A DNA stretch of 25,063 bases from an uncultured Eubacteriales bacterium. GTDB taxonomy: Bacteria > Bacillota > Clostridia > Oscillospirales > CAG-382. Each line of letters starts with the position of its first letter. The first letter of the stretch is position 1. The stretch covers positions 1 through 25,063 of the forward strand of contig URCT01000025.1 in NCBI GenBank assembly GCA_900546385.1. Direction: 5' to 3'. The notes beneath the pieces were generated by a model that did not search any database, was not told where the DNA came from, and saw nothing but the letters and a program-made list of their open reading frames with translations. Positions 16,086-22,569 of this stretch are shown piece by piece. The position numbers were made by a program, and so were the translations under genes.

Positions 16086-17447
16086 ATGGATCCTGCCAGT
16101 AGTATGCAGATAGCGGCGCTCGTTGTTTTAGTGCTGTTATCCGCTTTTTTCTCAGGAACCGAAACAGCCTTTACGAGTTTTAACAAAACCCGTATGAAAA
16201 CCCTTGCCGGAGACGGCAACAAAAGAGCCAAAGCCGTCATGAAGGTGGAGGAGAATTACGAAAAATTCTTGTCTACCATGCTTGTCGGCAACAACATCGT
16301 CAACATTTCCGCCTCCACCATTGCAACGCTTCTCTTTGCGTCCTTTATCAAGGGCAACGCAAGTCTTGCCGCAACGGTATCGACGGCCGTCATGACGGTC
16401 ATCATCCTCATTTTCGGCGAAATCACACCGAAATTTCTCGCTAAAGATTTTGCGGACAGCTACACCATGCGTGCGGTCGGCATCGTCCGCTTCCTCATGG
16501 TGATCCTCACACCGCTTACCGCGCTGTTTTCTCTTTGGAGAAAGCTCGTTTCCAAGGTTTTCAAGCATGATGCCACGCTTTCGATTACGGAAGATGAAAT
16601 CATGACCATGGTCGAGGAAGCGCAGAACGAAGGCGGCATCGACGAGCATGAAGGCGATCTCATCAAGAGTGCCATCGAGTTCAACGACCTTGAAGTCGCC
16701 GCGATTTTGACACCGCGTGTGGATATCGTCGCGATCTCCGCGGATACGCCCATTCCGGAAATTATGGAAATCTTCCGTACAAGCGGCTTTTCCAGACTGC
16801 CGGTTTACCGTGATACCATCGACAGTATTGTCGGCGTTATCCATGAAAAGGATTTCAACCGGCTTGTCTACGACGGCGGCACGGATGTTTCGCCGATCGT
16901 ACATGAAGTCTTGTGCATCACCGAGGGCATGAAAATCTCCAAGCTTCTTCGCGAATTCCAGGAAGCCAAGACACATATGGCCATCGTTGTGGATGAATAC
17001 GGCGGTACGGCCGGGCTTGTCACCATGGAGGATGTGCTTGAGGGCCTTGTCGGTGAAATTTGGGACGAACATGATGAAGTTATTGAGAATATCAAGGAAC
17101 TGGAAGATCATGTGTACTTAGTCAATTGCAGCACGCCGATGAATGACCTTGCCGACATCTATCCGTTTTCGGACGAGGTGCTCGACGATAACGCAACCGT
17201 CAACGGCTGGGTGCTCGATAACCTCGGAAAGATTCCGGAGGTCGGCGATACGTTTGACTTTGATAATCTGTCGGTTGAGGTGTTAAAGATCGACGGCAGA
17301 CGCGCGTCCGAAATCAAGCTTGTGGTGCATCCCGAAGAGGACGAAGACGAAAAGGATAAGGACAAAGATTCCGATAAAGAAAAGGATAAGGACGACGATT
17401 CCGGAAGCGAAACGCGTACCAAAGTTCATGCTTCCAAAAAAGACTGA
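16086..17447 (+). CDS. CNNM/CorC-family (HlyC/CorC) membrane transporter
   Basis: A 453-residue inner-membrane protein. Residues about 1-190 form the DUF21/CNNM membrane domain with several hydrophobic helices (IAALVVLVLLSAFFSGTETA, then the family motif MLVGNNIVNI and GEITPKFLA). A pair of CBS domains follows (LTPRVDIVAI, then SRLPVYRDTIDSIVGVIHEKD, then VDEYGGTAGLVTMEDVLE). A C-terminal CorC_HlyC domain follows (about 335-415). Members handle Mg2+ efflux or divalent cations; the old name hemolysin is not meaningful. The last 35 residues are a charged Asp/Lys/Glu tail, not part of the family. The start is ATG 16086 with AAGGAG 12 bases upstream. It has its own promoter and terminator, so it is monocistronic. 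Confidence 0.93.
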   Translation: MDPASSMQIAALVVLVLLSAFFSGTETAFTSFNKTRMKTLAGDGNKRAKAVMKVEENYEKFLSTMLVGNNIVNISASTIATLLFASFIKGNASLAATVSTAVMTVIILIFGEITPKFLAKDFADSYTMRAVGIVRFLMVILTPLTALFSLWRKLVSKVFKHDATLSITEDEIMTMVEEAQNEGGIDEHEGDLIKSAIEFNDLEVAAILTPRVDIVAISADTPIPEIMEIFRTSGFSRLPVYRDTIDSIVGVIHEKDFNRLVYDGGTDVSPIVHEVLCITEGMKISKLLREFQEAKTHMAIVVDEYGGTAGLVTMEDVLEGLVGEIWDEHDEVIENIKELEDHVYLVNCSTPMNDLADIYPFSDEVLDDNATVNGWVLDNLGKIPEVGDTFDFDNLSVEVLKIDGRRASEIKLVVHPEEDEDEKDKDKDSDKEKDKDDDSGSETRTKVHASKKD

Positions 17448-17462
17448 TTAAAAAACGATTCC

Positions 17463-17496
17463 GGTGCTTGCGCAAAACGCGTAAGCACCTTTTTTG
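17463..17496 (+). terminator. Intrinsic terminator after the CNNM/CorC gene
   Basis: GGTGCTTGCG (17463-17472) pairs with CGC and AAGCACC (17478-17489, one bulge), followed by T7. It ends the transporter transcript 15 bases after its stop. Confidence 0.85.
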
Positions 17497-17623
17497 TGAG
17501 CGAAAACGAGCGTTTTCCTTTTCCGGAATGCGTGCGCGAAACTGAAAAAGGTGGCATATACTGAAAACGGAGAGCCTCAGAAACAACATCCGAGCCGCAT
17601 TGCCGGCTCTTTCGGTGAACTCT

Positions 17624-17851
17624 ATGAAACTCTCAGAAATTCAAAATCATGCGGCTGCCTGCGTGAATTGTCTGGAACTCGACGGAGCGATGCGCCGTCG
17701 GCTGCAGGATATCGGCTTTGTGCCGGGCGCGCGGATATGCTTTGCCTATCGCAGTCCGCTCGGCGATCCGAACGCCTATTTTATCGGCGGCGCACTCGTC
17801 GCTCTGCGCCGGTCGGAGGCGGAAAAAATCGATGTGACGCAGACGCGTTAA
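17624..17851 (+). CDS. FeoA-domain small protein
   Basis: A 75-residue SH3-like FeoA protein, the cytosolic partner of the ferrous iron transporter FeoB. Typical marks are MKLSEI at the start, RRRLQDIGFVPGARI and the final IGGALVALRRSEAEKI. No feoB is next to it, so it may be a stand-alone paralogue or regulatory protein. ATG 17624 is chosen because the family starts MKLSE and the size is normal; the RBS is weak (GGTGAA). A terminator follows and the HPr-like gene has its own promoter, so it is probably monocistronic. Confidence 0.88.
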   Translation: MKLSEIQNHAAACVNCLELDGAMRRRLQDIGFVPGARICFAYRSPLGDPNAYFIGGALVALRRSEAEKIDVTQTR

Positions 17852-17891
17852 GCAAAAAACGGCGTGCCCAAGCTTGCGCGGTGTTTTTTGC
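17852..17891 (+). terminator. Intrinsic terminator after the FeoA gene
   Basis: GCAAAAAAC (17852-17860) pairs with GTTTTTTGC (17883-17891) around a 22-base GC-rich loop region. It starts immediately after the stop codon. Confidence 0.6.
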
Positions 17892-17924
17892 ACCTCTCAA
17901 AGAGCGTTCCTTCGGAAAAAACGC

Positions 17925-17953
17925 TTGACAATACCGGCTTTCTGTGATATGAT
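17925..17953 (+). promoter_or_regulatory. Promoter of the HPr-like gene
   Basis: TTGACA (17925-17930), 17-base spacer, TATGAT (17948-17953): near-perfect vegetative promoter about 43 bases before the start codon. Confidence 0.85.
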
Positions 17954-17995
17954 AAATACAGAAATGGTATAATAAGTCATTTGGGAGGTTTTGCC

Positions 17996-18226
17996 ATGAA
18001 AGTATTCAATATTCGTCTTTCTACCATTGAAGAAGTGCGCAATTTCGTTAACATCGTTTCCAAATATGATTATGAAATCGATCTCAAAAGCGGCCGCTAC
18101 GTTGTGGATGCCAAAAGCATCATGGGCATCTTCAGCCTCGATTTGTTAAATAAAATCGAAGTGACCGTGCATTCGGACAACTGCGACGCTTTGATGGAAG
18201 AATTGAAGCCGATCATTGTGGATTAA
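17996..18226 (+). CDS. HPr-like protein lacking the phosphorylatable histidine
   Basis: A 76-residue protein with the HPr fold. The regulatory-serine block is clear: VDAKSIMGIFSLDL, with Ser41 matching Ser46 of HPr, and the helix ending SKYD matches. At the active-site position, however, His15 is Thr10 and Arg17 is Glu12. So it cannot carry phosphate in sugar uptake; it resembles Bacillus Crh, which also keeps Ser46 and lacks His15 and serves in catabolite repression. That role is inference: no HprK or CcpA gene is in the window. The start is ATG 17996 with GGGAGG seven bases upstream, own promoter and terminator. Confidence 0.88.
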   Translation: MKVFNIRLSTIEEVRNFVNIVSKYDYEIDLKSGRYVVDAKSIMGIFSLDLLNKIEVTVHSDNCDALMEELKPIIVD

Positions 18227-18248
18227 CCGCACCCGATTCACAAAAAGC

Positions 18249-18289
18249 AAAACGACGGAAAGTTTCGAAAAGAAGCTTTCCGTCGTTTT
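18249..18289. terminator. Intrinsic terminator after the HPr-like gene
   Basis: A perfect 14-bp stem (18249-18262 with 18276-18289), A4 on the left and T4 on the right, 13-base loop, 22 bases after the stop. Symmetrical, so it could act on both strands. Confidence 0.85.
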
Positions 18290-18325
18290 CATATTCAGTG
18301 CAAATGTGTGCCTTTCATAGCCAAC

Positions 18326-18400
18326 AACCCTTCCGTCGCACTCCGCGCACCACCATCCCTTCCGCACAGGGAAGGCAACTGCCAAGCGGTTGCAGGGACA
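18326..18400. repeat. Palindromic intergenic repeat, probably dispersed
   Basis: Adjacent hairpins: CCTTCC (18358-18363) with GGAAGG (18370-18375), and GCAAC (18375-18379) with GTTGC (18389-18393). They are preceded by CCCTTCCGTCGC and a GCGC-type arm. The plan (CCTTCCGTC ... CCCTTCC ... GGAAGGC) recalls a family of intergenic repeats common in gut Clostridia; this is recognition by memory, not a search. The remainder of the 309-base gap 18227-18535 has terminators only. Confidence 0.45.
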
Positions 18401-18480
18401 CGCCGGTAACGACACCGCATTTTAATTCCCGGCATTCCTGCAATGCTCCATTTCTCTGCGTGTCCTCATATAAAAATTGA

Positions 18481-18522
18481 AAAAGCGGAAAGTCCGCCGT
18501 ATGCCCACGTACTCTCCGCCTT
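18481..18522 (-). terminator. Probable terminator of the GH123/kinase operon
   Basis: On the minus strand GGCGGAGAGT (18520-18511) pairs with ACTTTCCGC (18493-18485, one mismatch) and is followed by a T5 run, 14 bases after the GH123 stop. Confidence 0.55.
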
Positions 18523-18535
18523 GTGCCTTCAATCC

Positions 18536-20197
18536 CTAATTTTCAATTCTCAACTTAATCGCGCGGTTGATCCGTTCGCGAAGCTCCACGCAAAAGCCCT
18601 CACGCCGCGGATATTCCTTGAACGTGATCTCGGCTCCGGCGAAGCTTTCGATCAAGGAAACCGCCTCCTCCTTGGAGGTGAGCGACGCATATAGCTCAAG
18701 CGCACGCAAATCGGATAATCCTTGCGTGAACGCCGCCATGTGCAGCGATTCATACGGCTTTCCGCCGGGACCCGGATAAACCGAGAACGCGTCTCCGGCC
18801 GGCACCCAGTTGAAGCAGCCGTCGTTGCAGAGATACGGATCAATCGGGAACAGCGAATACTGCGAATAATAGAAGTTGTAGCCCCATTGCAGGAAGCCTT
18901 GAATGTCGTATTTGAATAACTGCAAGCCGATCACGCGCGTGCGGTTCATGCTGTGCGCGATAAAGCGGTTGGAAACCTTGTCGCTCTGCGAGCAGCAGTA
19001 GTAGCACCACAAATTCGGCACCTTGGCTTCGAGAAACGGCTCAATGTGGTCGGTTCCCACGATCGGGCGATCCACCGCACCGGTGGTGTAAAAATCGAAA
19101 TTGGAAAGCGCGTCGCCGAACACACAGTCGGTAAATAAGTCGTCCAGCTTTTCACGCAGCTTTTTGTAGCGTTCCAAATGCTCGCCGACCGGCTCGTCGG
19201 ATAAATGGAACATGACGTTTTGGAAAACGCCCTTTTCTTTTAAGTAGTTTTTGAATTCCGTAAGGAACGCCCGTAAAAAGCCGATATATTCGTCAGACAG
19301 CGAATCGGTGTCCCAGCCGAAAAGCTGCACATAGCTTCCGTTCACATTTGCCATGATCTTCGGTGCGTGTTCGGCACCCCATTGCGTGAATAAATGTGAA
19401 ATTTCGTGATATTTCACGCCGCATTTTTCGCACATATCAAGCCAACGGCTGACAAGCGAAAAATCGAATTCATAGCCGTCCGCCGTTTTGGTTACGCCTA
19501 CAAGCTGTGCCGTCGGACGTTCGCCGCCTACTTTCGTGTCAAGCGGCAGCGTGAATACCGGCATGAGAAGCATATTGATCCCATTGTCCACCGCGGTTTT
19601 GACAAAGCTTTCGATGATACGCCAATGCGCTTCGCTGAACACATCCACACCGTAATAGGTGGCAAGGCAATCGCTGTGGAACCATTCGGTGTACATGAGC
19701 TTTTGTGCCGGCAGCACCGCGTCGAGGATTTCAAGCTCCACCGTCTCGCTTGCAAGCGTTTTGCCGTCGGCATTGCTTACCGAAAGCGTAATCGGATAAA
19801 GTCCGGCTTGCGCATCCTTCGGAATTTTCGCTTCGATCCAAAAGGAAACCGTGCGGTTTTCGCACAGCGTCACGCGTCCGTTCTGCCCGAGCGGCAGAAA
19901 GAGATCGGGATAGCGTCCCGGTTTTTTTTCGTTCAGGTAATCGGGATCGGTCACGTGCGCATAGCAAGGCTGCGCCACATCGACATATTCGATTTTGCGC
20001 ACCGTGATGAAATCCGAAAGCTCGGATTCCAGCGTCACAAACACATTGCGGCTTTCGGTCGAGGAAAGCGCGGCTTCGAAAGCAAAACGATCATTTTTGA
20101 GTGCCGTCGCACCGTATAACGGCGAAAGCGAAGAAACGACGGTGTCTTCAAAGCATTTGTTGGCCGAGGAAATCAGCCGGAAAGAAAGGTTGTTCAT
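18536..20197 (-). CDS. GH123-type glycosidase (DUF4091, beta-N-acetylgalactosaminidase family)
   Basis: A 553-residue protein, cytosolic because it lacks a signal peptide. An N-terminal beta-sandwich (about 1-160, with FWIEAKIPKDAQAGLY) precedes a TIM barrel with YTEWFHSDCLA, the C-terminal region with WNFYYSQYSLFPIDPYL-like segments, and ALELYASL. The paired catalytic Asp334-Glu335 in MFHLSDEP fits the substrate-assisted Asp-Glu of GH123. GH123 enzymes release GalNAc from glycolipid or mucin-type glycans. The next gene upstream (17 bases apart) is an N-acetylhexosamine-kinase-like enzyme, which supports GalNAc or GlcNAc release inside the cell followed by phosphorylation. RBS GGAGAA is before ATG 20197. 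Substrate is inference. Confidence 0.88.
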   Translation of the reverse strand: MNNLSFRLISSANKCFEDTVVSSLSPLYGATALKNDRFAFEAALSSTESRNVFVTLESELSDFITVRKIEYVDVAQPCYAHVTDPDYLNEKKPGRYPDLFLPLGQNGRVTLCENRTVSFWIEAKIPKDAQAGLYPITLSVSNADGKTLASETVELEILDAVLPAQKLMYTEWFHSDCLATYYGVDVFSEAHWRIIESFVKTAVDNGINMLLMPVFTLPLDTKVGGERPTAQLVGVTKTADGYEFDFSLVSRWLDMCEKCGVKYHEISHLFTQWGAEHAPKIMANVNGSYVQLFGWDTDSLSDEYIGFLRAFLTEFKNYLKEKGVFQNVMFHLSDEPVGEHLERYKKLREKLDDLFTDCVFGDALSNFDFYTTGAVDRPIVGTDHIEPFLEAKVPNLWCYYCCSQSDKVSNRFIAHSMNRTRVIGLQLFKYDIQGFLQWGYNFYYSQYSLFPIDPYLCNDGCFNWVPAGDAFSVYPGPGGKPYESLHMAAFTQGLSDLRALELYASLTSKEEAVSLIESFAGAEITFKEYPRREGFCVELRERINRAIKLRIEN

Positions 20198-20214
20198 GCA
20201 TTTTCTCCGTTCAT

Positions 20215-21267
20215 TTACAGATATTTTTTCACGATGGCTTCGGCTTCCGTGCGTTTGGCAACCATGTCCTTGACAAGCGCATACTGGTTTCTGGCGCGGT
20301 CAAGATTGTGGGAGGCATAGGCGGTCTTAAAGTAAACGTCGCCGTCGATATAGTCGGTCAAAAAGCGCGTGCCGCATTCATAGGTCATGAGAATGACCGA
20401 GGTGAAGAGCAGCTCTTTTTCGCGGTCGGTTAACACATCCTTCGCGCTTTCAAGATAGCCCTTTGTGAAAGCTTCAAACAGCGACAGGTCGAAATAAACC
20501 TTGTCGAGATCGGTGCAGTCCTCGGCGGCCGAGGAAGCGCCGAAACGCATCGCGTCGCCGAAATCGTATAAATACGAACCGCTCATAACGGTGTCAAGGT
20601 CGATTAAGCAGATGCCCTTGTTTGTTTTGCTGTCAAATAAGACATTGTTGAGCTTGGTGTCGTTGTGGCTGACACGAAGCGGTGCCGACCCGTCGGCAAT
20701 GGCATTTGTAATCGCACCGGCCGTGTTTTCAAACGAGAGGGCGAATTCGATTTCGGGCGCAACAAACCGCACACGGTCGGCGGCATTTTTTTCGATGGCT
20801 TTCTTTAAGTTGCCTAAGCGTTTGGGCGTGTCGTGAAAATCCGGAATGACGGTGAACAGCTTTTCCGCGTCGAAATCGGATAACAGGTTTTGGAATTTGC
20901 CGATGGCAAGAGCCGCCTGATAGAGAACCTCCGGCGTTTTTTCGTCGTTTACGGTGTAAGCGTCGTCAATGTACGCATACGCACGGTAAGCGCCTTCTTT
21001 GCCTTCATACAGGCCGGAGCCGTCCTTGGTGCGTAAAAAGTGCAGCGTCTGACGGGACGGATCTTCACCGCGTTCGGTGAGCTTTTTTGTGATGTACTCG
21101 GTAACGGCGCAGACATTGTCCATCACGCCGCGCGGATTGGTGAAAACGTCGGTGTTGATGCGCTGAACCACATAGCCGCCGACGCGGAAGGTGGAATTGA
21201 TGTGCCCTTCGCCGAGCGGTTCGGGCGTTCCGGTGATGCCGAATTGTTCCAGAATGTTTTCTAACAT
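20215..21267 (-). CDS. N-acetylhexosamine 1-kinase-like phosphotransferase (APH fold)
   Basis: A 350-residue cytosolic kinase of the aminoglycoside-phosphotransferase fold. Catalytic loop VSHNDTKLNN (199-208, with Asp203 as the base) and Mg-binding LIDLDTVMSG (221-230) match the pattern of NahK/LnpB, the N-acetylhexosamine 1-kinase of bifidobacteria. It is unlikely to be an antibiotic kinase: the neighbour is a GH123-type hexosaminidase in the same operon. Likely reaction: GalNAc or GlcNAc plus ATP to the 1-phosphate. I start at ATG 21267, which has GGAGGA six bases upstream; the frame upstream (to 21327) overlaps the palindrome and is not coding. Confidence 0.88.
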   Translation of the reverse strand: MLENILEQFGITGTPEPLGEGHINSTFRVGGYVVQRINTDVFTNPRGVMDNVCAVTEYITKKLTERGEDPSRQTLHFLRTKDGSGLYEGKEGAYRAYAYIDDAYTVNDEKTPEVLYQAALAIGKFQNLLSDFDAEKLFTVIPDFHDTPKRLGNLKKAIEKNAADRVRFVAPEIEFALSFENTAGAITNAIADGSAPLRVSHNDTKLNNVLFDSKTNKGICLIDLDTVMSGSYLYDFGDAMRFGASSAAEDCTDLDKVYFDLSLFEAFTKGYLESAKDVLTDREKELLFTSVILMTYECGTRFLTDYIDGDVYFKTAYASHNLDRARNQYALVKDMVAKRTEAEAIVKKYL

Positions 21268-21298
21268 AGTGCTTCCTCCGATCAATCCTTTGGCGGAT

Positions 21299-21322
21299 TG
21301 TACTGTAATGCAGTATAGTACA
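21299..21322. promoter_or_regulatory. 24-bp imperfect palindrome, probable operator
   Basis: Half-sites TGTACTGTAATG and CAGTATAGTACA agree at 10 of 12 positions as inverted repeats, with outer arms TGTACT/AGTACA exact. It starts 4 bases downstream of the -10 element and covers the predicted start of the kinase/GH123 transcript, the normal place of a repressor site. The regulator is unknown; no repressor gene is next to it. Confidence 0.65.
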
Positions 21323-21325
21323 GTC

Positions 21326-21354
21326 ATTATACTATATTCCGGTCAAAATTTCAA
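21326..21354 (-). promoter_or_regulatory. Promoter of the kinase/GH123 operon
   Basis: On the minus strand TTGAAA (21354-21349), 17-base spacer, TATAAT (21331-21326), directly upstream of the palindrome; start predicted near 21319, leader about 52 bases. Confidence 0.8.
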
Positions 21355-21429
21355 TAGCCTTTTCCGGCATTTTCGCGGCAAGGCTTATAAAATCAGGCCG
21401 AATTTTATCAAAATCGGCGCAAAGAGCGG

Positions 21430-21458
21430 TTGACTTTGCTCAAGAAATATGCTACAAT
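21430..21458 (+). promoter_or_regulatory. Promoter of the VOC gene
   Basis: TTGACT (21430-21435), 17-base spacer, TACAAT (21453-21458), about 53 bases before the start codon. Confidence 0.8.
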
Positions 21459-21510
21459 GAGAAAAAATGCAAAACATTGCAAAATGCAAAAACAGAAGGG
21501 AAGAATCAGT

Positions 21511-21930
21511 ATGAGTACGGAAAATACCGTCATCGGCTGCACAGGCTTCCATCACGTGGCCTTGCACAGCTCGGATTTTGAAAAATCGTATCAGTTTTAT
21601 ACGGAAGGACTCGGCGCGAAGGAATTCCGGCGTTGGACATCGGGCGAGCGCACGATCGCGCTTCTCGATATGGGCGGCGGCGTCTGCATCGAGCTGTTTT
21701 CGAACGGAAAACCGCGCACCTGCTTTGAGGAACAGGCAGGCCACTATGTGCATTTGGCGTTGAACGTCAAGGACAGCAAGGCGGCCTTTGACCGCGCGAT
21801 TGCCTATGGTGCAAAAGAAAAAATGGCACCAAAGAGCATGGAGCTGCCCAGCGAACCGCCGTTTCCGGCCGTGATCTCGTTTGTCTATGGCCCGGATGGC
21901 GAAGAACTCGAGTTTTTCCAAGTGAGATAA
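21511..21930 (+). CDS. VOC-family (glyoxalase/bleomycin-resistance fold) protein
   Basis: A 139-residue metal-binding fold protein. First half: GFHHVALHSSDFEKSYQFYTEGLG, with His and the FY-x-x-x-LG pattern of glyoxalase I-like proteins. Second half: HLALNVKDSKAAFDRAIAYGA and the terminal FVYGPDGEELEFFQ, with Glu as metal ligand. The reaction cannot be read from sequence: lactoylglutathione lyase-type, fosfomycin resistance-type and ring-cleaving enzymes share the fold. ATG 21511 has GAAGGGAAG upstream; earlier codons overlap the promoter. Confidence 0.9.
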   Translation: MSTENTVIGCTGFHHVALHSSDFEKSYQFYTEGLGAKEFRRWTSGERTIALLDMGGGVCIELFSNGKPRTCFEEQAGHYVHLALNVKDSKAAFDRAIAYGAKEKMAPKSMELPSEPPFPAVISFVYGPDGEELEFFQVR

Positions 21931-21951
21931 TCGTAAGAGAATGAAAACGTG

Positions 21952-22000
21952 AGCAAAATCTGCTCATGCCAGACAAGCCGCAGATTTTTCTGTGGCTTGG
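21952..22000 (+). terminator. Probable terminator region after the VOC gene
   Basis: Hairpins GAGCA/TGCTC (21952-21966) and AAGCCGCAG with CTGTGGCTT (21975-21998, one mismatch, T5 within the loop) follow the VOC stop by about 20 bases. There is no clean T-run after the stem, so the call is tentative. Confidence 0.4.
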
Positions 22001-22112
22001 TTTGGCTTTAGAGGACTATAACATAGAGGACTATAACAATCTTATGGCGACTCTTGAAATCTACAATAACCCGAAACTGCATGAAAAACTTCTGCAAGGC
22101 ATGGAAGAGTGA
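21966..22112 (+). pseudogene. Remnant of a Phd/YefM-type antitoxin gene
   Basis: A 48-codon open frame (21966-22112). Its second half, from LALEDYN to LLQGMEE, reads like the C-terminus of Phd/YefM antitoxins (LEDYNSLMxTLExLxNPxL). The N-terminal DNA-binding domain is missing, the first codons lie in a terminator-like hairpin, no RBS is present and no toxin gene follows. A 14-base unit (AGAGGACTATAACA) occurs twice in tandem at 22009-22037, a duplication inside the remnant. It seems to be a decayed toxin-antitoxin locus between the VOC gene and the riboswitch. Confidence 0.55.
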
Positions 22113-22155
22113 GATAAAAATGTGCAAATAAAGTGAAATTTTGGCAAAAAAAGGC

Positions 22156-22184
22156 TTGACAAATGCAAAACACCGTGCTATACT
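22156..22184 (+). promoter_or_regulatory. Promoter upstream of the glycine riboswitch
   Basis: TTGACA (22156-22161), 17-base spacer, TATACT (22179-22184); predicted start near 22191, at the 5' edge of the aptamers. Confidence 0.88.
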
Positions 22185-22191
22185 ATGAAAC

Positions 22192-22375
22192 TGTTGAAGC
22201 CGATAAGTCTCACAGGAAAACGGGCTTTGCCCTGCCGAAGGAGTAACACTCTCAGGCGTCGAAAGACAAGGACTGTGCGCACGTTGGTTCTCCGGAGAAG
22301 CTCATTTGATTGAGTGCCGAAGGGGCAAAGCGATTATGATTCGCTCAATCTCTCAGGCAAAAGGACGGAGCGTCT
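22192..22375 (+). promoter_or_regulatory. Tandem glycine riboswitch
   Basis: Two glycine aptamers in series. Aptamer 1: P1 from CACAG (22211-22215) and CTGTG (22273-22277), with the conserved core CCGAAGGAG and CTCTCAGG. Aptamer 2: P1 from CTCCG (22290-22294) and CGGAG (22366-22370), with CCGAAGGGGCAAAG and ATCTCTCAGGCAAAAGGAC, the classical glycine aptamer signature. It precedes an AGCS amino acid transporter gene by about 195 bases, with a terminator hairpin between. A frame open through this RNA is not coding. Confidence 0.93.
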
Positions 22376-22470
22376 TAAAATGCGGTTCCCGGCAATCGCC
22401 GGGGATTGTATCCCGTTTATTATCGCCGGCAGGTGCGCGTTTCGCGTATACTCCGGCAACTCGTTTTTTC

Positions 22471-22503
22471 GCCGTATTTGCAGCTTGCAGATACGGCTTT
22501 TTT
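22471..22503 (+). terminator. Riboswitch expression-platform terminator
   Basis: GCCGTAT (22471-22477) with ATACGGC (22491-22497), inner TGCA/TGCA pairing, followed by T6. It lies between the aptamers and the transporter start, so it is the probable attenuator. A separate hairpin without T-run, CCCGGC/GCCGGG (22388-22403), stands directly after the aptamer and may be the antiterminator partner or a stabiliser. Direction (ON or OFF with glycine) is not decided from sequence. Confidence 0.8.
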
Positions 22504-22569
22504 GCGTTTTCGGGTCTTGCAGTGCCGAATGCCTCATATAGTGTAGCAAAAAGCTTTTTGAGGTGTGTT

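Noticed and set aside
17557..17571. Identical 15-mer TATACTGAAAACGGA before feoA (17557-17571) and before the serine dehydratase (24032-24046)
   Set aside because: A chance 15-base match in 25 kb is not rare, and only the second copy has a fitting -35; not enough for a shared regulator.
17551..17928. Plus-strand frame of 125 residues overlapping feoA
   Set aside because: Out of frame with feoA, low-complexity basic sequence and no RBS.
22306..22569. Upstream extension of the AGCS reading frame
   Set aside because: This part is the second glycine aptamer and the attenuator; the true start ATG 22570 has its own RBS.
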